From Bradyrhizobium sp. CSS354 (GTDB taxonomy: Bacteria > Pseudomonadota > Alphaproteobacteria > Rhizobiales > Xanthobacteraceae), in contig NZ_JAACFU010000022.1 in the NCBI RefSeq assembly GCF_029051725.1, positions 1 through 64,000 of the forward strand: a stretch of DNA of 64,000 bases. The letters are read 5' to 3'. The first letter of the stretch is position 1; every line of letters starts with the position of its first letter. The notes under the pieces are model-generated. The model saw only the letters and a program-made list of their open reading frames with translations, had not been told where the DNA came from and did no database searches. Position numbers and translations under genes: made by a program. Shown piece after piece: positions 28,047 through 35,765 of the stretch.

Positions 28047-28158
28047 CAAAAGGACCCCAGCTCCAGGGCGGTGAAGCTGGGGCTGTTAAGCTGCCTTGGC
28101 GAAGGCAGCCGCCCCTTTGGGGGAGGGGCACGGGAAAACTTGGCAATCGGCAAGTCGT
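28047..28158 (-). ncRNA. Candidate structured small RNA ending in a terminator
   Basis: On the minus strand three hairpins follow in a row: GCCCC-TCCCCCAAA-GGGGC, then GCTGCCTT-CGCC-AAGGCAGC (8 bp perfect), then the terminator CCCCAGCT...AGCTGGGG (28055-28082) followed by TCCTTTTG. Upstream is another terminator (28170-28210), so a short independent transcript of about 100 nt could lie between the two. No open frame accounts for it. Its promoter would be near 28160. Prediction only. Confidence 0.4.
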
Positions 28159-28169
28159 TCCTAGCCAAA

Positions 28170-28210
28170 AAAATGAGCCCCAGCTCCGGTTCAATGGGAA
28201 GAGCTGGGGC
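28170..28210 (-). terminator. Terminator downstream of the small Tat-like protein gene
   Basis: On the minus strand GCCCCAGCTC pairs with GAGCTGGGGC (10 bp perfect, loop TTCCCATTGAACCG), followed by TCATTTTTTTGG. It lies 88 bp after the stop codon at 28298. Its stem sequence is nearly the same as that of the terminator at 28055-28082. Confidence 0.82.
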
Positions 28211-28297
28211 CCGGCTGGATTGAATTACCCACTTGGGGATGGCATTGGAAAAATTGGTAATCGACGAGCCGTTCCAACTGCCATGCCGCCAAAAATG

Positions 28298-28507
28298 TTA
28301 GCGGCCTCTGTCGTCCTTGCCGTTGGGGCTGCCATCGCCGCCGCCGTTACCCCAGCCATTGTTGCCGTGGACCGCGCTCGCACCCGATTTAGCAATCGCA
28401 TCGGACGTGAGGGAAGTGGAGAGCAGTAGCGTCATGGATGGAGGTGTCACGGCAGCGAACTTTCCGCAGGTCTTCAGAAATTCGCGGCGGTCGTCCTGGT
28501 CAGGCAT
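28298..28507 (-). CDS. Small exported-looking protein, RREFLKTCGKxAxVTPP family
   Basis: 69 residues from ATG 28507 with GGAGAGAA upstream. The N terminus MPDQDDRREFLKTCGKFAAV continues TPPSMTLLLSTSLTSDAIA, which resembles a twin-arginine-type signal but with an unusual fixed pattern (RR-x-FL-xx-CGK-x-A-x-VTPP). The C terminus is Gly/Asn/Asp-rich (GNNGWGNGGGDGSPNG). Similar short proteins occur in Bradyrhizobium and Methylobacterium with no known function. The Gly-rich tail would be exposed outside if exported. It has its own terminator. An AT-rich segment (28530-28570) precedes it. Confidence 0.75.
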   Translation of the reverse strand: MPDQDDRREFLKTCGKFAAVTPPSMTLLLSTSLTSDAIAKSGASAVHGNNGWGNGGGDGSPNGKDDRGR

Positions 28508-28685
28508 GGGTTCTCTCCGGGGCTGGCAGAAGATTAAATACCTTAAATTCAATTAAATCAATATCCTATGTTAATAGGCTCGTCACGAAGTACGACCATA
28601 AGATTCGGCACCAGGTGTTCGCTCTTCGCTACTCCCATCATGGAGCCGAGCCCATCAGCCCCGCCGCGAGGTAAAGGATATATCT

Positions 28686-28955
28686 AGCCGCGCCTGGCGA
28701 GTAGCCAGTCGCGCTGTTTCCTCCGCGTTCGGCTCCGTGGAAAGTAACACATAGAGCTCGTTCGTGGTCTCGCCTCCCACCCTTGACCTCCCTGCCCGAC
28801 GTCCAATTGGTCCAGATGTCGGCAAAGCACAGGGAGGGGCGGGTCTCGTCTCCGGCTACGGCGTTGTTGAACTCGCTGAACGACCTGAACGGCAACACAC
28901 ATCGGTGCTCCGGAGCCGGCCATCGCGTCCAAAGTTTGCTTTTCACGTTGCCCAT
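28686..28955 (-). pseudogene. SRAP/YedK (SOS response-associated peptidase) remnant, frameshifted
   Basis: Minus-strand translation gives NVKSKLWTRWPAPEHRCVLP, FRSFSEFNNAVAGDETRPS and LCFADIWTNWTSGREVKGG, and then in a second frame GETTNELYVLLSTEPNAEE. These are the middle blocks of SRAP proteins, which bind abasic sites in single-stranded DNA. The N terminus, with the catalytic Cys2, and the C terminus are missing and a frameshift lies near 28775. Non-functional. Confidence 0.75.
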
Positions 28956-29207
28956 GTTGGTGGTCCAGAATCCGGCTCCATCCAGAGCAATTCCTTGAAG
29001 TCGACCGCTTGCCCGTGGCCTCCAGCTTCCGCGGCTCGCTTCATGGTCGCCTCCATGAGCTCGTGCGCCGAGGAGTGGTCAATCGATAGGCGGTCTCGAC
29101 CGATCGAAAGCGCGACTGGACGACTATAAATTAGATTGAAATTCCAAATTGAATTTGGTTTAATATAGAAAATTAAATCGAGGTTGTATTTTCGAGGTTT
29201 TGAGATC

Positions 29208-29522
29208 ATGCCTCATTCTCCGTCCATCGTGCCCCATCCATATTCACGTGACGTCTATCTTGTGCTTGAGGATTTCGGAGGTGGGCTCGGACGTGCCTGG
29301 AGCGAAACCTCCGAAGACGACGTTGGTCGAGCGACGCTGATGCGCCAAATAATGGAAGGCCAATACAAGCATCCTGCTCGGATCGTAGTCTTCAACACGG
29401 TAGAGGGCTGGTCCCGTGATGTAACTGTAGAGATTGCAGATGAACTGCGCCGGTGTTTTGTCGAGTTCGATGACATTGCCCCAGCCGCGTTGGAATTCAT
29501 CGAGAGAGTTGGAAGGAGTTGA
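29208..29522 (+). CDS. Conserved hypothetical protein (about 104 aa)
   Basis: From ATG 29208. Key stretches are SRDVYLVLEDFGGGLGRAW, VFNTVEGWSRDVTVEIADEL and a helical end ALEFIERVG. It belongs to a family of roughly 110-residue proteins that recurs in Bradyrhizobium genomes, often in several copies; no function is known to me. A markedly AT-rich segment (29105-29180) lies just upstream and probably carries the promoter. Soluble, cytoplasmic. Confidence 0.75.
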   Translation: MPHSPSIVPHPYSRDVYLVLEDFGGGLGRAWSETSEDDVGRATLMRQIMEGQYKHPARIVVFNTVEGWSRDVTVEIADELRRCFVEFDDIAPAALEFIERVGRS

Positions 29523-29686
29523 TTGTGGTGCCCGCCCGTACCTTAGTTGCGCTAATCTCATCAGTTTATCAGACATGAGGATGCTGCGGCAGCACGAACG
29601 AACAAGCTACCTCGGCGAGGCGTGAGACGAGCCTGGTGGGGTATAAGGCCAGCCCGTTATTATGTTTGATTGTGTTTGGAGCTGCC

Positions 29687-29902
29687 ATGTCGGTGGGTTG
29701 GGATCGCGCTGTTGAATGGGACGGAAAGGTCCTCACGGGTTGGGTGGTCGTAAATGGCGTGGCCACCAAAGTGACTGCGGACCGAGCGACGATCCATGCC
29801 CGTGCTGCAGGGTTTAGCGATGCGCTTAGCTGGGAGATTAAGCGCTTTCGGACGGAAATCTTTGAAAAGCTGATGCCATTCTTCGTTCGTCAGGACAGTT
29901 GA
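29687..29902 (+). CDS. Small hypothetical protein, first gene of a three-gene unit
   Basis: 71 residues from ATG 29687. The sequence SVGWDRAVEWDGKVLTGWVV continues with NGVATKVTADRATIHARAAG and ends EIKRFRTEIFEKLMPFF. It resembles short Bradyrhizobium proteins of unknown function. The stop overlaps the next start (TGATG), so it is translationally coupled to the Nudix-like gene. Confidence 0.65.
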   Translation: MSVGWDRAVEWDGKVLTGWVVVNGVATKVTADRATIHARAAGFSDALSWEIKRFRTEIFEKLMPFFVRQDS

Positions 29903-30327
29903 TGGCAAGCTATGACCTTGCGCGTTCGGGTTTTTCCGCAGTGATGGACAACGTCGGACGCCTTCCTCATCTGCGAGATGACAAGTGTGGTACAGCGCAG
30001 CCAGGAAAGAGTTCATTTTTCGGTGGCCGAAGGGAACAGGGCGACACGCACCTCCAATCCGTCGTTCGCAAAATCGCTGAAGAAATCGGCATAATGATCC
30101 CGCCAGAACATTTCCAGTATTTAGCGCGGTTTGACATACCTCACTCGGAGAATATCGCAGTGTTTGAAAAGGCGTGTATTTCCTTTTCGCGCGGCATAAA
30201 CGGGTCCGCGCCGGATACTGCGGAAAGTGAGCCGTTGATCGTTGAGGCCGAGGAGGTGGCGGCATTCGAGACAACTCACGTCTCTTGCGGCCGTCGTGGT
30301 CCACCGTTTCCTGGCCTCCCGCAATGA
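29902..30327 (+). CDS. Nudix hydrolase-like protein with a degenerate Nudix box
   Basis: 141 residues. The region FFGGRREQGDTHLQSVVRK followed by IAEEIGI corresponds to the Nudix box Gx5Ex7REUxEExGU, but the first Glu is Asp and the Glu of REU is Lys. RLPHLRDDKCGTAQPGKSS upstream matches the usual LQLRDD...GKW strand. The catalytic EE pair is kept. Nudix enzymes cleave nucleoside diphosphates linked to another group, for example NDP-sugars. The altered box may change or abolish activity. It overlaps the gene before by one base and the gene after by four bases (ATGA). Confidence 0.7.
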   Translation: MASYDLARSGFSAVMDNVGRLPHLRDDKCGTAQPGKSSFFGGRREQGDTHLQSVVRKIAEEIGIMIPPEHFQYLARFDIPHSENIAVFEKACISFSRGINGSAPDTAESEPLIVEAEEVAAFETTHVSCGRRGPPFPGLPQ

Positions 30328-30785
30328 CTGATGGCTGCAAGCGGGTTCTTTTTCTTTGTACTGGCAACTATTACCGCAGCCGGTTTGCGGAGGAACTATT
30401 CAATCACCTTGCTGAACAAGAGGAATTGCCTTGGCGAGCATTCTCCAGAGGCGCTGCCGAAAGGGGGGCGCCGGAGAACACGGGATCCATCTCCCGCTTT
30501 GCGCTCGAGGCGTTGCAAGCACTGGGAATTAGCCCGAGCAGGGCTGATGAACTTCCGCAGCCGTGCACCTTAGCTGACTGCCGGCAAGCAGATATCGTCA
30601 TAGGATTGAAAGAGGCGGAGCATCGATCGATGGTTGAACGCCGCTTTCCGGCCGTCGCGGATCGGGTCCTATATTGGCAAGTGGACGATCTCGACGTCGC
30701 CGAGCCCGGCGATGCCCTGCCACACCTGGAGCTAATGGTCGCGAACCTGATCGCTATGTTGCGAACGGACGACCCGCGGTCCTAA
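30324..30785 (+). CDS. Low-molecular-weight phosphotyrosine phosphatase-like protein
   Basis: 153 residues from ATG 30324, coupled by a 4-bp overlap to the Nudix-like gene. The N-terminal loop VLFLCTGNYYRSRFAEEL has the C-x5-R-S phosphate-binding signature of LMW-PTP and arsenate reductases. A late acidic stretch WQVDDLDVAEPGDALPHLE is where the general-acid Asp normally sits, though the usual DP is not exact. The sheet-helix pattern (ADIVIGLKEAEHRSM) is also typical. Possible roles are protein-tyrosine dephosphorylation, perhaps of the BY-kinase at 48133, or a small-molecule phosphatase. Pairing with a Nudix protein is unusual. Confidence 0.75.
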   Translation: MTDGCKRVLFLCTGNYYRSRFAEELFNHLAEQEELPWRAFSRGAAERGAPENTGSISRFALEALQALGISPSRADELPQPCTLADCRQADIVIGLKEAEHRSMVERRFPAVADRVLYWQVDDLDVAEPGDALPHLELMVANLIAMLRTDDPRS

Positions 30786-30908
30786 AGGCCTGCCGGCGAG
30801 CCCGAGGCAGGAACGGTAGGAGGCGCGGGGCAGCCTCCGCTCGATGGCGAGTCGTCAAGGTCCACGTTCATAGTCGCCAGGATGTAGCCGAAGGGTGACG
30901 CAAGGCAT

Positions 30909-31067
30909 TCAGTTCCTCGACCTCCCTCTCCATCCGTGTTCCCCATGCGGAATCGTTGCGGTGATCTCGACGTCATTGCCCGCCGACACGCGCCAGGCTG
31001 CCACCCCGAAGCACAAGGTCAGGGTCAGGGCGAGGGCAAGCAGAAGCATAGAGACGAAATGGCTCAC
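30909..31067 (-). CDS. Membrane/exported microprotein of about 52 residues
   Basis: From GTG 31067 the minus strand reads MSHFVSMLLLALALTLTLCF and then GVAAWRVSAGNDVEITATIP, ending HGEHGWRGRSRN. A single N-terminal membrane segment or signal is followed by a short soluble tail. ATG 31049 (MLLLALALTL) is an alternative start. No ribosome binding site stands out. Not recognised. Confidence 0.45.
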   Translation of the reverse strand: MSHFVSMLLLALALTLTLCFGVAAWRVSAGNDVEITATIPHGEHGWRGRSRN

Positions 31068-31165
31068 GCGCGTGTACCCGCAAATCTAAAACCAGTTGAG
31101 AGCGTGCACAGAGGCCCGATTCGGAAAATGCAGACGATCTGACGCATCGGCCGTTTTCCCCATCC

Positions 31166-31324
31166 TTACACGGGGCCAAAAGCGCTCACGATCCCGATCG
31201 TGATCGGCACGAGCGCGACCACCACCCACAAAGCGGGCGAGTTGGAGGACAGGCCAACGACCAGTATCAAAACACCGATACCCACGAGGGCCGCTGAGAT
31301 TGCGTAGGCGACTGCCTTTTCCAT
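31166..31324 (-). CDS. Small two-helix membrane protein (52 aa)
   Basis: From ATG 31324: MEKAVAYAISAALVGIGVLI then LVVGLSSNSPALWVVVALVP and ITIGIVSAFGPV. Two membrane helices separated by a short SNSP turn fill the protein. Similar short membrane proteins occur in Bradyrhizobium; function unknown. It is divergent from the secreted-protein gene at 31506, with an AT-rich stretch (31385-31460) between them. Confidence 0.65.
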   Translation of the reverse strand: MEKAVAYAISAALVGIGVLILVVGLSSNSPALWVVVALVPITIGIVSAFGPV

Positions 31325-31505
31325 CTGTCGATCCACGACAACAAGGGATCGGTCGCACAAGCAGGACTCGAGGCAAATCGAAACGTTCCTTTCTCGATTT
31401 AATTCGGTTTCAAATTCTATTTAATTCTGTTTTTGCGACTTAATTTCGCCAAATTAAAAGGCGCTTTCTGCGCACTGGGGCAGGGCTATTAACCCGGAGT
31501 CCTGC

Positions 31506-32036
31506 ATGTTCAATCGAGTAGTCGTAGCTTTAGTGCTCGTTTTTGCGACATCCATTTCTTCTGAAGCGCGCCCCTTGCGCGCCGCTTCGCCACCAGAATG
31601 CAACGTGATTATGCCGTGCGACTTTTCATCTTCGCTGGTGCAGGCGCAGAGATACACGAGACCGGCACCGCGCCTGCAGCGAAGTGCCGTTGCTAGCCTA
31701 CGGATGTCTGTGGCCAGCTCAGGGGCCTTAACTAGTGAGATCGTCAGCGGTCGTCCGGCCGGTTGCCCTCGCTCGTTCTGCGGATGTGGTGCGGCGATAC
31801 GAGTGTTTGGTCGGGTAGTACCGGAACTGAACCTCGCAGCCAATTGGCTGCGCTTTCCCCGCACCTCGCCAGCACCGGGAATGGTTGCCGCGCGACGTGG
31901 ACACGTCTTCGTCCTTGAACAGCACATCGCCGGTGACATCTGGAAGGCGTACGATGCCAACTCAGGTGGGCACGCAACGCGAATTCACCCGCGCTCCCTG
32001 CGAGGGTACACCATCGTCAACCCTCATGCGGCCTAG
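31506..32036 (+). CDS. Secreted hypothetical protein with conserved Cys pairs (176 aa)
   Basis: The N terminus MFNRVVVALVLVFATSISSE is a signal peptide, cleaved near SEA-RP. The C-terminal half is the conserved part: SGRPAGCPRSFCGCGAAIRV, PELNLAANWLRFPRTSPAPG, HVFVLEQHIAGDIWKAYDAN and SGGHATRIHPRSLRGYTIV. The CPRSFCGCG cluster together with NWLRFP and GHVFVLE resembles a small hydrolase or CHAP/NlpC-like fold, but I cannot assign it. The family is common in Bradyrhizobium. Preceded by an AT-rich promoter region. Confidence 0.75.
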   Translation: MFNRVVVALVLVFATSISSEARPLRAASPPECNVIMPCDFSSSLVQAQRYTRPAPRLQRSAVASLRMSVASSGALTSEIVSGRPAGCPRSFCGCGAAIRVFGRVVPELNLAANWLRFPRTSPAPGMVAARRGHVFVLEQHIAGDIWKAYDANSGGHATRIHPRSLRGYTIVNPHAA

Positions 32037-32107
32037 GGCCATCGCGCAGCGTTCCCATTAGATTTTTCTCGCCACGTTCCGGAGCATTCGGCTCGCGGCT
32101 TCCGCCC

Positions 32108-32142
32108 AAAAAAAGGGCCGCAGCGGTTTTCGCCGCGGCCCT
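32108..32142 (-). terminator. Rho-independent terminator (minus strand) of the 32228 gene
   Basis: On the minus strand AGGGCCGC (32142-32135) pairs with GCGGCCCT (32121-32114), followed by TTTTTTT. It lies 86 bp beyond the stop codon of the minus-strand gene at 32228. Confidence 0.82.
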
Positions 32143-32227
32143 GAAGTGGCAACTTGATTCTGCGCCGGCTTGTTCTCGCAGTTTGTCCCGAACAACGAGG
32201 TTGATAGGTCCGCCATCACGGAAAGCG

Positions 32228-32515
32228 TCAATGCAGCCAAGGCGTTCCATGACGATCATTGGTGTTCACTTCAGAACGATAGAATTCGACGATGCGGTGC
32301 TTCATTGAGACCCGGACACGATAACCAGCGGATATCCACGCTCTCGCTTGAGGACCTGCTCTCTTCAGTGTGCTCCACCACGCAGTGAAGGTGTAGGCCG
32401 ATCTCGGCAGAGGCTTCCCCAAGATCGCTTCAATTTCTGAAAAGGTCAGGCGGAGACTTTGACCGTTCTCCGTTCGCAGCCTTTCATGCAATGGCTGGTA
32501 AATCGACCTCGGCAT
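32228..32515 (-). CDS. Small conserved protein resembling the DUF7662 domain
   Basis: 95 residues. SIYQPLHERLRTENGQSLRL, TFSEIEAILGKPLPRSAYTF, TAWWSTLKRAGPQARAWISA and GYRVR...HRIVEFYR follow the pattern Y-x-PL...sFxEIExILGxxLPxSA...WW...Ql-aW...G seen in a small domain often found in defence or phage-linked proteins. Function unknown. No good ribosome binding site before ATG 32515. It carries its own terminator. Confidence 0.65.
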   Translation of the reverse strand: MPRSIYQPLHERLRTENGQSLRLTFSEIEAILGKPLPRSAYTFTAWWSTLKRAGPQARAWISAGYRVRVSMKHRIVEFYRSEVNTNDRHGTPWLH

Positions 32516-32650
32516 GCGAGCACTATGTCGACAAAATGGGCCGGCTGCCCGGCATTAGAATAGCAGTCTGGTGCATATAGAGCGCGGAGGCAAAAGGCAT
32601 TATCATTCTGGTCTGCAAGACCTCGCGGAGCCTGACGCAGCGATGTCTCT

Positions 32651-32947
32651 TCAGTGTTCCCTTAGCTCTAGGTCTCTCAGCAGCACGTGGAGAAAGTCGC
32701 TGGCGTGGTCATAGCGTTTACGACCATTCACGATCTTGCGGGTGCGCTGCTCCAGTGTGTTGGCGATGGCTTCCGCGCCGGGTAGATCAGCCTGGTGCGA
32801 CCACTGCTGTAGCAGCCGATCCGGAATGTCTTGAGCGGATCCAAACAGCTTCAACACACAATATTTGCCATCGTGCTTGCGATCAGCTTTCACAGAAAAA
32901 GCGAATAACCCTCGAAAGGTATTACGGGAAACGGCAGGTTTTGCCAT
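32651..32947 (-). CDS. Hypothetical protein (98 aa)
   Basis: ATG 32947 is preceded by GGGGGATGTCA. The product begins MAKPAVSRNTFRGLFAFSVK, contains DGKYCVLKLFGSAQDIPDRL and RTRKIVNGRKRYDHASDFLH and ends VLLRDLELREH. Composition is that of a real soluble protein. No family recognised. Confidence 0.6.
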   Translation of the reverse strand: MAKPAVSRNTFRGLFAFSVKADRKHDGKYCVLKLFGSAQDIPDRLLQQWSHQADLPGAEAIANTLEQRTRKIVNGRKRYDHASDFLHVLLRDLELREH

Positions 32948-33433
32948 TGACATCCCCCAACGTAAAATCGACTCGCTTTAAGTCTAGAAATCTGACGCGT
33001 TAACAAAATAAAATCCAGCGGAATTTAATCGCTTGCCTTCGAAAAAGAGGTCATCAGAACTGACGTAAATCGAAGCACCGTGTGTCACAGCTCGCGCCGT
33101 CCTGCGTCTCCGATACCCTATGCTGCTACGGGACAGTCGACCTTAGCAGGCGGCCGGGTAGGACGGGCGGGCCAAAGGGCTGCCCCGCAAAATTGCTACC
33201 AGACCTCGCAAGTGACTGAGACGAACCGATGTTCGCTCAACCCTCTCCCGAAGTCGCTCTCGTGCGCATGATCAGACAGTCGGTCTGGCGCTGCCCGGTG
33301 AATGGCGCGCGATAGATCTGTCCCCGATCGAGGCCAGTTCGATTTTGCATCGGCTGCGGCGACCCACTCGATCGGAGTGGCGCGACCGCAGGCCGGCACC
33401 TAGCCGCTCGATAGGCATTGTCTGGTCGCCATT
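32948..33433. other. Gap of about 490 bp
   Basis: The first 85 bp include a short AT-rich piece (33000-33030), probably the promoter of the minus-strand gene at 32651. The rest has only short Arg-rich frames on both strands and no recognised feature. Confidence 0.45.
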
Positions 33434-34030
33434 TTATGGTTTGACGTAGGTCCATCCCTGCTCCTGCAACTGCATCACCCTAACGACGCCCGACCTCACC
33501 ACTTGGGCTTGGGCAACGATCGGAATGTCTTTGTTTTCGGCCTTTTGCATTTTCTCTTGCGTGTTTCCACAGGCTTTGAATGATACTTCCGGCGTGCTCA
33601 GAGCCATTTCCTCAATTCGCGCTTTCACCGGCGACGTGTCATCGCGGAGCATATGGAGGCCGGGGCCGAAGGTAATCACCTCAACTTTCACTCCTTCACC
33701 AACCTCCTTGTAGTATTGCGCGACGTTGAGTGCGTTGTTCAACGCAAGATTCATTGACGCGGAGTCGCTTGTGTTGACCTGAAGGATTAAGCGGTGCTCT
33801 TTCTTGGCAGCAGACGATGGCGCGATGCGCGCCAGCTCAAATTGTTTTGGCGTCGCGGCCCGCGCCGATGAATTCGCGTGCGTTCTGGCCGCGCCATGTG
33901 TTGAGGCTGCAGGCAAACTTGGCTGTGCCGGGAGCAGGCGAGTCTCCTGTGCCGCGGAACTAGACAGCCCGACCAGGAGCGAGATGATTGTCGCGATCAT
34001 CGCTGTGATAATCTTCGGAAATTTGGGCAT
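33434..34030 (-). CDS. Exported DsrE-like protein
   Basis: 198 residues. ATG 34030 follows GGAG and starts a signal peptide (PKFPKIITAMIATIISLLVG to SAAQ). After a low-complexity linker (Ala/Ser/Thr-rich) the DsrE-like domain runs from HRLILQVNTSDSASMNLALN through EGVKVEVITFGPGLHML and VSFKACGNTQEKM to RVMQLQEQGWTYVKP. The Cys in KACGNT is at the position of the active Cys of DsrE/TusD-type sulfur carriers. Periplasmic location is unusual for classical DsrE but common for this subgroup. Last gene of a four-gene minus-strand cluster. Possible role in sulfur or redox handling. Confidence 0.8.
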   Translation of the reverse strand: MPKFPKIITAMIATIISLLVGLSSSAAQETRLLPAQPSLPAASTHGAARTHANSSARAATPKQFELARIAPSSAAKKEHRLILQVNTSDSASMNLALNNALNVAQYYKEVGEGVKVEVITFGPGLHMLRDDTSPVKARIEEMALSTPEVSFKACGNTQEKMQKAENKDIPIVAQAQVVRSGVVRVMQLQEQGWTYVKP

Positions 34031-34064
34031 TATGTTGTTTCTCCAAGCAAGCTGAGGTTCATGA

Positions 34065-34625
34065 TCAATTGTTGGGCTTCGCGATCGCGCGTGGCCATTT
34101 GCATGTTGCCGCCAATTTTGCACGCACGCTCTCGATACCATCGAGAGCGAACACTGCACCGGCGCCGGTCCCCGTTCGGCGTGACACATGCACGGAAAGT
34201 GCGCTGTGGCCGGGGATCGATTGCAACAGGCGAACGACATCGCTTTCAAGCGCGACACCGCGCGCTGACGTGATTGTCGAGACCTGAAAAGGTGGATCAT
34301 CATTGATGCGCAGGGAAAGGGTGTAATCCTCGCGGCGGCCCGAAAGGCCGGCTCCATCAAGCAACACTTCGGTCAGGCCGCCGCGACAGCGTATCGACAG
34401 GCTCATTGCTGCGTCGGAACTGCCCCCTTGAGATGGCAGTGTAGCCTTGATGATCGATGAATAATCAACTGGCGAGGTGGTCTCGCTGACGATCCACGCC
34501 CCGGCTCCATTTGCGGACCGATCAGAGACGCGAACCGGCGCCATAGGGTCTTCGGCGCCTCGGGGCCGAGCGAGGTCATTTGCGATCGCGAGCGTCACGA
34601 CGAGAGCGATCAGGGTGAACGTCAT
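34065..34625 (-). CDS. Exported protein resembling VasI (type VI-associated) domain
   Basis: 186 residues from ATG 34625, which overlaps the stop of the TAXI gene (ATGA). N-terminal signal or anchor TFTLIALVVTLAIANDLA. The domain AMSLSIRCRGGLTEVLLDGA, DYTLSLRINDDPPFQVSTIT and GAVFALDGIESVRAKLAATC with KWPRA at the end follows the pattern of VasI-like periplasmic proteins (SxxIRC...V..RI...FxLxG...L...C.W). No type VI secretion genes are in the window, so the likeness may only be of fold. Two Cys (SIRC and ATCKW) could form a disulfide. Confidence 0.5.
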   Translation of the reverse strand: MTFTLIALVVTLAIANDLARPRGAEDPMAPVRVSDRSANGAGAWIVSETTSPVDYSSIIKATLPSQGGSSDAAMSLSIRCRGGLTEVLLDGAGLSGRREDYTLSLRINDDPPFQVSTITSARGVALESDVVRLLQSIPGHSALSVHVSRRTGTGAGAVFALDGIESVRAKLAATCKWPRAIAKPNN

Positions 34626-35641
34626 TGTGTCGCCTGGCTCGAACGCGGCAGACGATCGAGCCAGGCCTGCGCCGCGGGAAAACGCGTCAGGCCAGGGACC
34701 GTCGCCGCCAAGTTGATCGACTTCCATTTCGGATCGAAACCGGGCTCCTGCAGCTTGTTGATCCGCGAGAACAGGCGGTCGACAAAGCGCGCCACACGAT
34801 GAAAGCGATTGGATTTGGTCGGCCAATTGAAAGCGACCAGCACGGTCGGAACGGCAATAGTTGTCACGCGTTCCCCCTGCCTGATCAAGTTCGGGTAATC
34901 AGCTGCGTCCAGCCAAGATGGCAGATAATAATCTTCAAACTTGCTCTGGTAGGGGACCGGCAAGAACTTGAAGCCGGCATCCCAGCGACCACGTATGAAT
35001 GCATCCACCGGCTTTGATGTTATGAAAACGACGGCGGCCAGCTCACCCCTGCGCATTTGTTCCATCGCAACCTGATGTGGGATGAATGCTTTATCGACCT
35101 CGATCCCCAGCCGGCTGAAGATCAGCGGGCCCGAATAAGCTGCGGCGGTACCTTGGGTGTTGAAATTGACCTTCTTTCCGACCAGATCACTCAAGCTCTG
35201 AATTTCGGGCCTGACGAATACGTGCAGTTCAGATGGAAACAGGTTGAGCACATAGGTGATCCGTCGCTGGATGTCCGGCACTTGGCTCTTGTACTCGTCA
35301 AGTGCGTCGGAATTGATGATTGCTGCATCAATGCCCCGCAAATACAGCAGCGAATTGACGTTTTCGGTTGCGCCACGGGTCACGATGGGCAACACGTGGA
35401 GGTCCGTTCCATCATCGGCCACTCGCGCCATTTCCGCGGCAAGCCGAATGGGAGCTCCTTCCAGCAGACCTCCGGCAATTCCGACAGTCCAATCGTTCAT
35501 GGCCGCAATTTCCGCCCTTGCATGATCCGCACGCGCCCGCGGAGTCTGCTGGGCCATTGCTAGGCAACAGCCCATGATCAGAAGCGGAGCGGCTATCACG
35601 ATGAGGAGAAACCAAGAGCGTCTTCCAACCAGCTGCTTCAT
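34622..35641 (-). CDS. TAXI-family TRAP solute-binding-like protein
   Basis: 339 residues from ATG 35641 with a membrane/signal segment (RRSWFLLIVIAAPLLIMGCC). The TAXI pattern is visible in IRLAAEMARVADDGTDLHVL, PIVTRGATENVNSLLYLRGI, DAAIINSDALDEYKS, LVGKKVNFNTQGTAAAYSG and GELAAVVFITSKPVDAFIRG. TAXI proteins normally deliver ligands (for example glutamate-like acids) to fused TRAP permeases. None is adjacent, so it may be a sensor or structural relative. It is coupled to the VasI-like gene by a 4-bp overlap. Confidence 0.8.
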   Translation of the reverse strand: MKQLVGRRSWFLLIVIAAPLLIMGCCLAMAQQTPRARADHARAEIAAMNDWTVGIAGGLLEGAPIRLAAEMARVADDGTDLHVLPIVTRGATENVNSLLYLRGIDAAIINSDALDEYKSQVPDIQRRITYVLNLFPSELHVFVRPEIQSLSDLVGKKVNFNTQGTAAAYSGPLIFSRLGIEVDKAFIPHQVAMEQMRRGELAAVVFITSKPVDAFIRGRWDAGFKFLPVPYQSKFEDYYLPSWLDAADYPNLIRQGERVTTIAVPTVLVAFNWPTKSNRFHRVARFVDRLFSRINKLQEPGFDPKWKSINLAATVPGLTRFPAAQAWLDRLPRSSQATQ

Positions 35642-35765
35642 CGATCCGGCTCCCCTAGGAACGTCTATTCTGTTTTGTCCGCTGCGCTCTTCACTTCGAC
35701 ACGTAAGTTTAAGTTCGATCTGACTAGTTGATACAGCGCACGACCATTTGTCTGCACCGATGCTG

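Noticed and set aside
32785..32805. Short likeness to the tRNA-Lys 3' end (CCTGGTGCGACCACTG)
   Set aside because: Match breaks after nine bases and lies within the 32651 coding region; not long enough for an attachment site.
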